A stretch of DNA of 64,000 bases from Rugamonas apoptosis (GTDB lineage: Bacteria > Pseudomonadota > Gammaproteobacteria > Burkholderiales > Burkholderiaceae_D), in NCBI RefSeq assembly GCF_014042355.1, contig NZ_JACEZU010000003.1, positions 372,001 to 436,000 on the forward strand. The letters are read 5' to 3'. The notes below the pieces were generated by a model, which worked only from the letters and a program-made list of their open reading frames with translations, was not told the DNA's origin and did no database searches. This document shows positions 18,067 to 27,636 of the stretch, piece after piece. Both the position numbers and the translations under genes were made by a program. Positions within the stretch are counted from its first letter, which is position 1, and each line of letters begins with the position of its first letter.

Positions 18067-19413
18067 ATGAATAGCACCTTTAGCAAAGAACTGCTGGCGG
18101 GAGAACCGTACGCCCGCTTCCTCGTCACCGACATCGACGGCGTCGCCCGCGGCAAACACCTGTCGGCCGAAAAAATCGCCAGCATGCTCGATGGCGGCGG
18201 CACCATCGCCAGCGCCGTCTTCGGCTGGGATATCCAGGACCAGTTATACCAGCAGGTCAGCTTCACCGGCTTCCACACCGGCTTCCCCGACGTGGGCCTG
18301 GTGCTGGACCCGAGCACGGCGCGCCGCCTGCCGTGGGACGGCAACCGCTGGCTGATCCTGGGCGAACACACGCGCGCCGACGGCTCGCCGCTGCCGATCT
18401 GCCCGCGCCAGTTGCTGAAACAGGTGCTGGCCAAGGCCGACGCCATGGGTTACTCGGCCCAGGTGGGCACGGAATTCGAATGGTTCGTGCTGGACGAGAC
18501 GGAGGTGTCGGTGCGCGCCAAGGGCTATCGCCAGTTGCAGACGGCGACCCATGGCCTGACCAATTATTCGCCGTTCCGCATCGACGCCCAACACGCCTTC
18601 GTGCAGGACCTGTTCACCAACCTGAACGCCATCGACGTGCCGCTGGAAGCGCTGCACACGGAGGCCGGCCCCGGCAACTTCGAGGCCGCCATCCGCTACG
18701 GCGAGGCGCTGCGCAGCGCCGACCGGGCCGTGTTGTTCAAGCAGGCCGTGCGCGAGATTGGCCGCCGCCATGGCTTGCTCAACACCTTCATGGCCAAGTA
18801 TTCGACCGACTATGCCGGTTGCGGCCAGCACCTGCACCAGAGCCTGTGGCGCGATGGCCGCAACTGTTTCCACGACGCGCACGGCGAACACCAGATGAGC
18901 GACACCATGCGCCACTTTATCGCCGGCCAGTTGCATTGTCTGCCGCACCTGCTGCCGATGCTGGCGCCGTTCATCAACAGCTACAAGCGGCTGGTGGACC
19001 ACAACCTGGCGCCGGTCAAGCCCACCTGGGCGGTGGACAACCGCAACGCGGCGCTGCGGGTGATCCCGGGCAGCCCGCACAGCATGCGGTTGGAGACGCG
19101 CACGGCCGGCGCGGACGCCAATCCGTATCTGGCGATGGCAGCGGCGCTGGCGTCCGGCTTGTACGGCATCGAGCACCGGCTGGCGCTGGAACTGCCGCCG
19201 GTGGCGGGCGCCAACAGCGGCGCGGAAGCCGTCGAGCGGCTGCCGCGCACACTGGCCGAGGCCACGGCCGCCATGGACCGTTCGCCGCTGGCGCGCGAAC
19301 TGCTGGGGGCGGAATTCGTCCAGCACTTCGTCCAGACCCGCCAGTGGGAAGTGGCGCAATTCAACCAGAGTGTGACGGACTGGGAATTGCAGCGCTACCT
19401 GGAACTGGTGTGA
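18067..19413 (+). CDS. Glutamine synthetase family gamma-glutamyl ligase (PuuA-like)
   Basis: A 448-residue member of the glutamine synthetase superfamily. Visible motifs are the metal-binding GTEFEWF (E136 and E138), the glutamate-site segment GPGNFEAAIRYGEA, the GQHLHQSLW nucleotide/metal site and the C-terminal SMRLETRTAGADANPYLAMA. The N-terminal part (ITDIDGVARGK-like, here VTDIDGVARGKH) is typical of PuuA-type gamma-glutamylpolyamine synthetases, not of GlnA, which also carries an adenylylation tyrosine region. The enzyme would join glutamate to an amine using ATP. It is followed by a PuuB-like oxidase ten bases later, the classic puuA-puuB pairing. The amine could be a polyamine, ethanolamine, isopropylamine or an aromatic amine. 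Confidence 0.85.
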   Translation: MNSTFSKELLAGEPYARFLVTDIDGVARGKHLSAEKIASMLDGGGTIASAVFGWDIQDQLYQQVSFTGFHTGFPDVGLVLDPSTARRLPWDGNRWLILGEHTRADGSPLPICPRQLLKQVLAKADAMGYSAQVGTEFEWFVLDETEVSVRAKGYRQLQTATHGLTNYSPFRIDAQHAFVQDLFTNLNAIDVPLEALHTEAGPGNFEAAIRYGEALRSADRAVLFKQAVREIGRRHGLLNTFMAKYSTDYAGCGQHLHQSLWRDGRNCFHDAHGEHQMSDTMRHFIAGQLHCLPHLLPMLAPFINSYKRLVDHNLAPVKPTWAVDNRNAALRVIPGSPHSMRLETRTAGADANPYLAMAAALASGLYGIEHRLALELPPVAGANSGAEAVERLPRTLAEATAAMDRSPLARELLGAEFVQHFVQTRQWEVAQFNQSVTDWELQRYLELV

Positions 19414-19423
19414 GGAGGGCGGC

Positions 19424-20713
19424 ATGAGTAGCGAACGTATCGCATCCTATTACAACGCCAGCGCCAACAGCGCCGTGCGCTATCCCCGGCTGGAAAGGGA
19501 GGTCAGGGCCGACGTGGCCGTGATCGGCGGCGGCTTCACGGGCCTGGCCAGCGCGCTGGAACTGGCCGAGCAGGGCAAGCGGGTGGTGCTCTTGGAGGCC
19601 AACCGCATCGGCTGGGGACAGTCCGGCCGCAACGGCGGGCAGGTGACGGGCAGCCTGTCGGGCGACGCCGCCATGGAAAAGCAGCTGGCGCGCCGCATCG
19701 GCCAGCAGGCGGCCGAGCAATTCATCTGGTATCTGCGCTGGCGCGGGCAGGACATCATCCGGCGCCGTGTGGAGCGCTATGGCATCGCCTGCGACCTCAA
19801 GGCCGGGCATCTGCACGCGGCCTACAAGCCCAGCCACCTGCCGGCCATGCGCGCGGCCTACGACGACATGGTCCGGCGCGGCATGGGGGATAAGGTGCGC
19901 TGGCTGGAGCGGGACGATATCCACGACCTGCTTGATACGCCGCTGTACCACGGTGGTATCCACAACAGTAACAACCTGCACCTGCATCCGCTCAACCTGT
20001 GCCTGGGCGAGGCGCAGGCGCTGGCCGGGCTGGGTGGCCGGATATTCGAACAGTCGCCGGTGCTGGAGATCGTCCATGGCGCCACGCCCTCGCTGCGGCT
20101 GGAGCATGGCACTGTGTTCGCCGACCAGATCCTGCTGGCTGGTGACGTGAGCCACAAGCTGGAACGGCGCAAATTAAGCGGCACCATCTTCCCCGCGCCG
20201 GGCGGCATCGTTACCACCGCGCCGCTGGGGGAACTGGCGCGCCAGCTCAATCCGCACGACGTGGCGGTGTACGACAGCCGCTTCGTGCTCGATTACTACC
20301 GCATGACGGCCGACGGCCGGTTGCTGTTCGGCGGTGGCGCCAATTACTCGGGCCAGACCACACGCGACATCGCGGCCGAACTGCGGCCCTGCATCGAGCG
20401 CACCTTCCCGCAGTTGCGCGGGGTGGAGATCGCATTCCAGTGGAGCTGCGACATGGGCATCGTGTTCAACCGCATACCGCAACTGGGCAAACTGGCGCCC
20501 AACGTCTGGTACGCGCAAGGGTATTCGGGACACGGCCTGGCCACGTCGCATATCGTGGGCGAGGTGATGGCCAACGCGATCTGCGGCACCATGGACCGTT
20601 TCGACGTGTTCCACGGCTTCCGCCACGTGCGGGCGCCCGTGGGCGACTGGATGGGGCGCCAGATCCTGGCGCTGGGCATGTGGTACTTCCAGGCGCTGGA
20701 ACGCTGGCGTTGA
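19424..20713 (+). CDS. FAD-dependent oxidoreductase (gamma-glutamylputrescine oxidase-like)
   Basis: A 429-residue DAO-family flavoprotein. The FAD loop GGGFTG is at residues 35-40 and is followed by the FAD-contacting stretch GWGQSGRNGGQV, which is typical of PuuB and related amine oxidases. The C-terminal segment GYSGHGLATSHIVGE is also characteristic. It would oxidise the gamma-glutamylated amine from the ligase upstream to an aldehyde. The gene is translationally close to the ligase (10-base gap) with GAGGAGG as ribosome-binding site. PuuC is represented by either aldehyde dehydrogenase of the island; no PuuD glutamine-amidotransferase-like hydrolase is seen. Confidence 0.87.
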   Translation: MSSERIASYYNASANSAVRYPRLEREVRADVAVIGGGFTGLASALELAEQGKRVVLLEANRIGWGQSGRNGGQVTGSLSGDAAMEKQLARRIGQQAAEQFIWYLRWRGQDIIRRRVERYGIACDLKAGHLHAAYKPSHLPAMRAAYDDMVRRGMGDKVRWLERDDIHDLLDTPLYHGGIHNSNNLHLHPLNLCLGEAQALAGLGGRIFEQSPVLEIVHGATPSLRLEHGTVFADQILLAGDVSHKLERRKLSGTIFPAPGGIVTTAPLGELARQLNPHDVAVYDSRFVLDYYRMTADGRLLFGGGANYSGQTTRDIAAELRPCIERTFPQLRGVEIAFQWSCDMGIVFNRIPQLGKLAPNVWYAQGYSGHGLATSHIVGEVMANAICGTMDRFDVFHGFRHVRAPVGDWMGRQILALGMWYFQALERWR

Positions 20714-20735
20714 CGGCGGCGGGTCGAAGCCGCCG
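20714..20735. terminator. Hairpin after the FAD oxidase gene
   Basis: CGGCGGC (20714-20720) pairs perfectly with GCCGCCG (20729-20735) around an eight-base loop, immediately after the stop codon. No T-run follows. It lies at the end of the island between convergent genes, so a terminator or transcript-end role is plausible. Confidence 0.4.
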
Positions 20736-20830
20736 CAAGCCTGCATGAGGCGAAAGATCCGTGGATAACCACGAACTGTTGTTCTATTTTAGTGGGTATC
20801 CACCGAAATTCATCCGCGCCAAGGCTTTAT

Positions 20831-21157
20831 TTACTCGAAGAGTGTGGCGACTTTTGCCAACACGTCATCCATGAGCGGCGCCGGCACCGTGTCCACCTTG
20901 CGGCCGTGGCGCGCGGCCAGGTCGATCACGCTCGGCTGGTCACAACGCACGATGCCGGTGGTCTTGATGCCGCTCAGGACCACGGCGAAGCCCAGCCGGC
21001 GGGCGAAGTCGCCACCGGTGGTGATCGGCAGCACCACCGGCAGCCCGGTGGCTTGGTTGAACTCGACGGGGGACACGATCAGTACGGGGCGGCTGCCGCT
21101 TTGTTCATGCCCGGCGGTCGGATCGAGCGACACGAGATAGATGTCGCCGCGCTTCAT
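20831..21157 (-). CDS. mazF: MazF/ChpB-type endoribonuclease toxin
   Basis: A 108-residue PemK/MazF-fold toxin. It starts RGDIYLVSLDPTAGHEQ, then RPVLIVSP, and has PITTGGDFAR and IDLAARHG, a pattern closer to E. coli ChpB than to MazF. These enzymes cut mRNA at short sequence motifs. A longer reading frame begins 36 bases upstream, but the ATG at 21157 overlaps the antitoxin stop as ATGA and matches the family N-terminus, so it is preferred. Toxin follows antitoxin in one operon, as usual. Length and motifs look intact, so it is probably active unless neutralised by its partner. Confidence 0.9.
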   Translation of the reverse strand: MKRGDIYLVSLDPTAGHEQSGSRPVLIVSPVEFNQATGLPVVLPITTGGDFARRLGFAVVLSGIKTTGIVRCDQPSVIDLAARHGRKVDTVPAPLMDDVLAKVATLFE

Positions 21158-21411
21158 AACAGCTCGCGGCCCACGGCGGGCGCATCGACCCATTCCCGTT
21201 CAGCGGCCGGTTGCGGCTGCGCATAGTCGGATGCGGCCAGCAGCTCGGCGAGCGTGTAATGAGGCCGCGGATTTGGATTGATGACAAGGCAACCATTTTC
21301 CACGGCAAGGCCGACCGTCGCACCGGCTTGCAGTTGCAACTGGTCAAGGAAGGCAGGCGGTACGGCGAGCATGATCGAGCCGCCTACCTTGCGGAGATTG
21401 GTGGTGTGCAT
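21154..21411 (-). CDS. mazE: MazE/ChpS-type antitoxin (AbrB-like)
   Basis: An 85-residue antitoxin. The N-terminal half (MHTTNLRKVGGSIMLAVPP) is an AbrB/MazE swapped-hairpin DNA-binding domain, and the C-terminal half contains YTLAELLAASD, matching the ChpS toxin-binding tail. It overlaps the toxin gene by four bases (ATGA), coupling their translation with antitoxin first. A perfect inverted repeat 16 bases upstream of its start is the likely autoregulatory operator. The operon separates two catabolic clusters and could stabilise the region. Confidence 0.88.
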   Translation of the reverse strand: MHTTNLRKVGGSIMLAVPPAFLDQLQLQAGATVGLAVENGCLVINPNPRPHYTLAELLAASDYAQPQPAAEREWVDAPAVGRELL

Positions 21412-21426
21412 GGCGCCTCCAGATAT

Positions 21427-21448
21427 AAGTTATATTAAAGTATAACTT
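21427..21448 (-). promoter_or_regulatory. Inverted repeat operator of the toxin-antitoxin operon
   Basis: AAGTTATA (21427-21434) and TATAACTT (21441-21448) are perfect eight-base inverted arms around six bases, in a very AT-rich patch directly upstream of the antitoxin start. MazE-type antitoxins bind such palindromes to repress their own promoter; the site probably overlaps the -10 box. Confidence 0.65.
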
Positions 21449-21676
21449 CAAAACACGTTGAGCTTCAAACCTTTGGCACGCGCGGCGCCGCCCCGCAAAT
21501 CGCTTGCTTTTACATTCAATGGCTGCCACGCCAGCACACACTTCCCAGCCGAACCCGACATTGATGCGCGATGGTGATCGGTTTCAAGCCCGTCAGGCAG
21601 CGATATCGCAAAATTAGATAACTGATAGATTGCTATGCTCATTGGTTGCGGTTCGCCGCCGTCGCACAATGTGTTC
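21449..21676. other. Divergent intergenic region between mazE and galD
   Basis: 228 bases with no gene that I can support. Base composition is lower in GC than the flanks, especially 21600-21650, which should contain the promoter of the protocatechuate operon. No clear -35/-10 pair or LysR-type palindrome is convincing. Reverse-strand reading is open here only as an extension antisense to galD and is not believed. Confidence 0.45.
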
Positions 21677-22759
21677 ATGCAAACCCCAATCAAAACCCTC
21701 TTCATGCGCGGCGGCACCTCACGGGGGCCGTTCTTCCTCGAATCGGACTTGCCGGCCGACCTGGCGCAGCGCGACAAGGTGCTGCTGGCCGTGATGGGTT
21801 CGCCCGATCCGCGCCAGATCGACGGCCTGGGAGGCGGCCATCCGCTCACCAGCAAGGTCGGCATCGTGCGCAAGAGCGCGGTGCCGGGCGTGGACCTGGA
21901 TTTCCTGTTCGCGCAACTCCAACCGAACAAGGATACCGTGGACACCACGCCCAACTGCGGCAATATGCTGGCCGCCGTGGTACCGTTCGCGCTGGAGACG
22001 GGCCTGGTGAGCGCCCAGGGCGAGCAGACCACGCTGCGGGTGCTGACCCTGAACACGGATATGCAGTGCGACATCACCGTGTCCACCCCCGGCGGCCAGG
22101 TGGCTTATGAAGGCGAGGCCCGTATCGACGGCGTGCCCGGCACCAGCGCCCCCATCACCATCAACTTCCTCGACACGGCCGGTTCGGTCTGCGCCGGCCT
22201 GCTGCCGACCGGGCAGGTGCGCGACGTGATCGACGGTATCGACGTGACCTGCATCGACAACGGCATGCCGCTGGTGCTGTTCAAGGCGCAAGCCGTCGGC
22301 CGCACCGGCTACGAGACGGTGGAGGCGCTGAACGCGGACACTGAACTGAAGGAACGCCTTGAGCGCCTGCGCATCGCCTGCGGCCACGCCATGGGCCTGG
22401 GCGACGTCACCACCAAGAATTATCCGAAGATGACCCTGATCGCCGCGCCCCGCGACGGCGGCAATATCAGCACCCGCAGCTTCATTCCCCACGTGTGCCA
22501 CGACGCCATCGGCGTGCTGGCCGCCGTCACCGTGGCCACGGCCTGCGTGCTGCGCGGCTCCGTCGCCGACGGCCTGGCCATCGTGCCGGAAGGGGAGGCC
22601 AAGGTCATCTCGGTGGAACACCCGACGGGTGAATTCAGCGTCGAACTGGCGCTCGATCCGGCCGATCCACAGAAAGTCGTGCGCGCGGCCCTGCTGCGCA
22701 CGGCGCGCCTGATCATGCGTGGCGAAGTGATGGTCCCGCAATCCCTCCTGGAGAAATAA
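21677..22759 (+). CDS. galD: 4-oxalomesaconate tautomerase (PrpF family)
   Basis: A 360-residue PrpF-family isomerase, equivalent to GalD of Pseudomonas putida, LigU of Sphingobium and PmdU of Comamonas. It interconverts keto and enol (or double-bond) forms of 4-oxalomesaconate in the protocatechuate 4,5-cleavage pathway. The N-terminus MRGGTSRGPFF and DTTPNCGNMLAAVVPFA are family hallmarks. An ATG at 21635 is in frame, but the homologous N-terminus begins with MQTPIKTLFMRGG at 21677. The ribosome-binding site is weak at both positions. It overlaps ligJ by one base, starting the operon that runs to about 29608. Confidence 0.88.
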   Translation: MQTPIKTLFMRGGTSRGPFFLESDLPADLAQRDKVLLAVMGSPDPRQIDGLGGGHPLTSKVGIVRKSAVPGVDLDFLFAQLQPNKDTVDTTPNCGNMLAAVVPFALETGLVSAQGEQTTLRVLTLNTDMQCDITVSTPGGQVAYEGEARIDGVPGTSAPITINFLDTAGSVCAGLLPTGQVRDVIDGIDVTCIDNGMPLVLFKAQAVGRTGYETVEALNADTELKERLERLRIACGHAMGLGDVTTKNYPKMTLIAAPRDGGNISTRSFIPHVCHDAIGVLAAVTVATACVLRGSVADGLAIVPEGEAKVISVEHPTGEFSVELALDPADPQKVVRAALLRTARLIMRGEVMVPQSLLEK

Positions 22760-23796
22760 TGAAAAACCCTCTGATTATCGACATCCACGGCCACTACACG
22801 ACGGCGCCCAAGGCGCTGGAGCAATGGCGCAACCGCCAGATCGCCGGCATCAAGGACCCGTCGGCCAAGCCCAAGGTGTCGGAACTGCGCATCAGCGACG
22901 ATGAGCTGCGCGACACGATCGAAACCAACCAGCTGCGCCTGATGCGCGAGCGCGGTTCCGACCTCACCATCTTCTCGCCGCGCGCCAGCTTCATGGCGCA
23001 CCACATCGGCGACTTCGAAGTGTCCGCCACCTGGGCCGCCATCTGCAATGAGCTGTGCCACCGCGTGAGCCAGCTGTTCCCGGACCACTTCATCCCGGCC
23101 GCCATGCTGCCCCAGTCGCCGGGCGTGGACCCCGCCACCTGCGTGGCCGAACTGGAAAAGTGCGTCAAGGAGTATGGCGCCGTCGCCATCAACCTCAATC
23201 CGGACCCCAGCGGCGGCCACTGGACCTCGCCATCGCTGACGGACGAACACTGGTTCCCCATCTACGAGAAGATGGTGGAGTACGACCTGCCGGCCATGAT
23301 CCACGTGAGCACCAGCTGCAACAGCTGCTTCCACACCACGGGCGCGCACTACATCAACGCCGACACCACGGCCTTCATGCAATGCCTGACGGGTGACCTG
23401 TTCAGCCGCTTCCCCACGCTCAAGTTCATCATCCCGCACGGCGGCGGCGCCGCACCGTACCACTGGGGCCGCTACCGCGGCCTGGCGCAGGAACTGAAAA
23501 AGCCGCTGTTGCAGGACCACTTGCTCAACAACGTGTTCTTCGACACCTGCGTCTACCACCAGCCCGGCATCGACCTGCTGACCAAGGTGATCCCGGTCGA
23601 CAACGTGCTGTTCGCCTCCGAAATGATCGGCGCCGTGCGCGGCATCGATCCGGAAACGGGCCACTACTACGACGACACCCGGCGCTATATCGAAGGCGCC
23701 GCGCTGAGCGACGACGACCGCTACAAGATTTTCGAAGGTAATGCCCGCCGCGTGTATCCGCGCCTGGATGCCGCCCTCAAACAGAAAGGACGCTGA
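22759..23796 (+). CDS. ligJ: 4-oxalomesaconate hydratase (amidohydrolase family)
   Basis: A 345-residue amidohydrolase-family enzyme that adds water to 4-oxalomesaconate to give 4-carboxy-4-hydroxy-2-oxoadipate. The metal-binding HGH is at residues 10-12 (DIHGHYTT), with further histidines in [15 protein letters not shown]. Sequence pattern and position match LigJ/PmdE and not the unrelated GalB-type hydratase. The start overlaps the galD stop (TAATG) with GGAG seven bases ahead, and ligK follows two bases after its stop. Cytoplasmic, part of the same operon. Confidence 0.9.
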   Translation: MKNPLIIDIHGHYTTAPKALEQWRNRQIAGIKDPSAKPKVSELRISDDELRDTIETNQLRLMRERGSDLTIFSPRASFMAHHIGDFEVSATWAAICNELCHRVSQLFPDHFIPAAMLPQSPGVDPATCVAELEKCVKEYGAVAINLNPDPSGGHWTSPSLTDEHWFPIYEKMVEYDLPAMIHVSTSCNSCFHTTGAHYINADTTAFMQCLTGDLFSRFPTLKFIIPHGGGAAPYHWGRYRGLAQELKKPLLQDHLLNNVFFDTCVYHQPGIDLLTKVIPVDNVLFASEMIGAVRGIDPETGHYYDDTRRYIEGAALSDDDRYKIFEGNARRVYPRLDAALKQKGR

Positions 23797-23798
23797 TC

Positions 23799-24497
23799 AT
23801 GACTACGCCCGCCTACAACCAGCTTGGCATCGTCAAGCGCAACATCGAGCGCGCCCCGCGCGAAGCGGTGGAACTGCTGGGCCGTCTCGGCAGCGCCACC
23901 GTGCATGAGGCCATGGGCCGCATGGGCCTGATGAAACCGTATATGCGCCCCATCTACAGCGGCGCGCAAGTGGCCGGCACCGCCGTGACGGTGCTGCTGC
24001 ACCCCGGCGACAACTGGATGATGCACGTGGCGGCCGAACAGATCCAGCCCGGCGACATCGTGGTGGCGGCGCTGACGGCCGAATGCACCGACGGCTACTT
24101 CGGCGACCTGCTGGCCACCAGCTTCCAGGCCCGCGGCGCGCGCGCCCTGGTGATCGACGCCGGCGTGCGCGACGTGAAGACGCTGACCGAGATGAATTTC
24201 CCTGTGTGGAGCAAGGCGATCAGCTCCAAAGGCACCATCAAGGCGACGCTCGGTTCCGTCAACATTCCCGTGCTGTGCGCCGGCGCCTTCGTTAATCCCG
24301 GCGATGTGATCGTGGCCGATGACGACGGCGTGGCCGTGGTCCCGGCGGCGGACGCCACCCGGGTGGCGCTGGCCGCCGAAAAGCGCGAGGCGCTGGAAGG
24401 CGAGAAGCGCGCCAAGCTGGCCTCCGGCGTGCTGGGGCTGGACATGTACAACATGCGCGGCCCGCTGCAGGCGGCCGGCCTGACCTACATCGACTGA
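23799..24497 (+). CDS. ligK: 4-carboxy-4-hydroxy-2-oxoadipate aldolase
   Basis: A 232-residue class II (metal-dependent) pyruvate aldolase of the HMG/CHA group, equal to LigK/PmdF/GalC. It splits 4-carboxy-4-hydroxy-2-oxoadipate into pyruvate and oxaloacetate, the last step of the pathway, and usually also decarboxylates oxaloacetate. The catalytic arginine and metal-binding aspartate are R124-D125 in DAGVRDV. The preceding GDLLATSF segment is the conserved ligand loop. The distant RraA regulators share the fold, but the context and length (RraA is about 160 residues) exclude that. Confidence 0.92.
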   Translation: MTTPAYNQLGIVKRNIERAPREAVELLGRLGSATVHEAMGRMGLMKPYMRPIYSGAQVAGTAVTVLLHPGDNWMMHVAAEQIQPGDIVVAALTAECTDGYFGDLLATSFQARGARALVIDAGVRDVKTLTEMNFPVWSKAISSKGTIKATLGSVNIPVLCAGAFVNPGDVIVADDDGVAVVPAADATRVALAAEKREALEGEKRAKLASGVLGLDMYNMRGPLQAAGLTYID

Positions 24498-24500
24498 GCC

Positions 24501-25430
24501 ATGGCCGCCGATCCGAAAACCTGGTCCATCGGCCTGCTCGGCTACGGCGAGGTGGGACGCATCCTGGCGGAAGACCTGTGCGCGCAGGGCATGACGGTGC
24601 GCGCCCACGACCTTCGCCAGCGTGACGACGGCGCCATGCTGACCCACGCGGACACGCACGGCGTGGCGCTGGCGGACAGCCATGCCGCGCTGGCGGCGGC
24701 CTCCGACCTGGTGATTTCGGCCGTCACCGCCGGCCAGACCGTGGCGGTGGCGCAGGCCGCCGCGCCGGGCATGCGTGCCGGCGCCGTGTTCCTGGACCTG
24801 AATTCGGCATCGCCCGGCGCCAAACTGCGCGCCGCCCTGGCGATTGAAGCGGCTGGCGCGTGCTACCTGGAAGGGGCGGTGATGACGTCGGTGCCGCCTT
24901 ACCGCCTGCGGGTACCGCTGCTGGTGGGCGGGCCGCATGCCGCGCGGCTGGCGCCAGCGCTGCGCGAGCTGGGTTTCTCGGCGCGGCCAGTGGCGGACAA
25001 AGTGGACCAACTCGGCGTGGCCTCGGCCACCAAGATGTGCCGCTCCATCATGATCAAGGGCCTGGAGGCGCTGGTCATCGAAAGCTTCACGGCCGCCCGC
25101 GCTTACGGTGTGGAGGATGCGGTACTGGCTTCGCTGCACGAGACCTTCCCCAGCATCGACTGGGAACAGCAGGGCGCCTATTTCTTCCAGCGCGTGATCG
25201 AGCACGGACGCCGGCGGGCCGAGGAGGTGTTCGAAGTGGCGCAGACCGTGCGCGAAGCGGGTCTCGATCCGCTGGGCGCGACGGCGATCGCGCAGCGCCA
25301 GGCCTGGGTGGCGCAACTGGCCGATGCGGGCACCTTCGGCCAACGCGGCACCCCAGGTTTCGCCCGTAGCGCCGACTGGCGCACGGAGGCGGACCGACTC
25401 CTCGCAACCATCAAGGAACAACAACCATGA
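24501..25430 (+). CDS. NAD(P)-dependent oxidoreductase, DUF1932 type
   Basis: A 309-residue member of the beta-hydroxyacid dehydrogenase / 6-phosphogluconate dehydrogenase-like group. The nucleotide loop GYGEVG is at residues 14-19, and the C-terminus is a DUF1932 domain containing ATKMCRSIMIKGLEAL, whose lysine fits the catalytic position. It lies between ligK and ligI, and overlaps ligI by ATGA, so it is translated with the pathway. It is not one of the established steps of protocatechuate 4,5-cleavage. It might reduce a side product such as an oxoacid, or support a related substrate such as gallate or syringate. Confidence 0.82.
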   Translation: MAADPKTWSIGLLGYGEVGRILAEDLCAQGMTVRAHDLRQRDDGAMLTHADTHGVALADSHAALAAASDLVISAVTAGQTVAVAQAAAPGMRAGAVFLDLNSASPGAKLRAALAIEAAGACYLEGAVMTSVPPYRLRVPLLVGGPHAARLAPALRELGFSARPVADKVDQLGVASATKMCRSIMIKGLEALVIESFTAARAYGVEDAVLASLHETFPSIDWEQQGAYFFQRVIEHGRRRAEEVFEVAQTVREAGLDPLGATAIAQRQAWVAQLADAGTFGQRGTPGFARSADWRTEADRLLATIKEQQP

Positions 25431-26354
25431 AGCAGGAATCCATTTTCTCCAAATCGCCCGGCTGGCTGGACTGGTACACGGGCCCCAGCAAACCGGTCTT
25501 CAAGCTGCCGCCCGGCGCGGTGGACGCGCATTGCCACGTATTCGGCCCCGGCGCCGAATTCCCCTACGCGCCGGAGCGCAAATACACGCCGTGCGATGCC
25601 AGCAAGGCGCAGTTGTACGCGCTGCGCGAGCAGCTCGGTTTCAGCCGCAACGTGATCGTGCAGGCCACCTGCCACGGCGCCGACAACCGCGCCATGGTCG
25701 ATGCCTGCCTGTCCTCGGGCGGCAAGGCGCGCGGCGTGGCGACGGTGCGCCGCACGGTCAGCGACGAGGAACTGCAAGCCTTGCATGACGCCGGCGTGCG
25801 CGGGGTGCGCTTCAACTTCGTCAAGCGCCTGGTCGACTTTACGCCACGCGAGGAATTGCTGGAAATCGCCGGCCGCGTGGCCAAGCTGGGCTGGCATATC
25901 GTGGTCTATTTCGAATCGCAGGATCTGCCGGAACTGTGGGACTTCTTCAGCGCGCTGCCCACCATCGTGGTGGTCGACCACATGGGACGGCCGGACGTGA
26001 GCAAGGATATCGATGGCCCGGAGTTCGCCCTGTTCCTGAAGTTCATGCGCGAGCATCCGAACGTGTGGAGCAAGGTGAGCTGCCCGGAACGGCTGTCCGT
26101 GAGCGGCCCGAAGGCGCTCGATGGCGAGCGCATGGCCTACCGCGACGTGATTCCGTTCGCCCGCCGCGTGGTGGAATCATTCCCCGACCGCGTGTTGTGG
26201 GGCACCGACTGGCCGCATCCGAACCTGAAAGACCACATGCCGGATGACGGCCTGCTGGTGGAACTGCTGCCCCAGATCGCCCCAACGGCCGAACTTCAGC
26301 ATAAACTACTGGTGGATAACCCGATGCGGCTGTACTGGCCGGAGGAGACAAGCA

Positions 26355-26368
<14 letters not shown>
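25427..26368 (+). CDS. ligI: 2-pyrone-4,6-dicarboxylate hydrolase
   Basis: A 313-residue amidohydrolase-superfamily lactonase, equivalent to LigI/PmdD. It opens 2-pyrone-4,6-dicarboxylate to 4-oxalomesaconate. The DAHCHVFGPG motif is at residues 33-42, and the PDC-hydrolase pattern ERKYTPCDAS follows. Unlike most of the superfamily, LigI works without a metal. The start overlaps the previous gene (ATGA), and ligA begins 14 bases before its stop. It links ring cleavage and dehydrogenation (ligABC) to the hydration and aldol steps encoded upstream. Confidence 0.92.

Positions 26369-27636
<1,268 letters not shown>

Noticed and set aside
20792-21226. Forward-strand open frame across the toxin gene
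   Set aside because: Antisense to a clear MazF/ChpB gene with ATGA coupling to its antitoxin.
21449-21676. Possible gene remnant or riboswitch upstream of galD
   Set aside because: No conserved structure or coherent frame could be seen; only AT-rich promoter-like sequence is supported.
23799-24497. RraA-type RNase E inhibitor as identity of the ligK gene
   Set aside because: RraA shares the fold but is much shorter, and the gene lies in a complete protocatechuate pathway with the catalytic Arg-Asp pair present.
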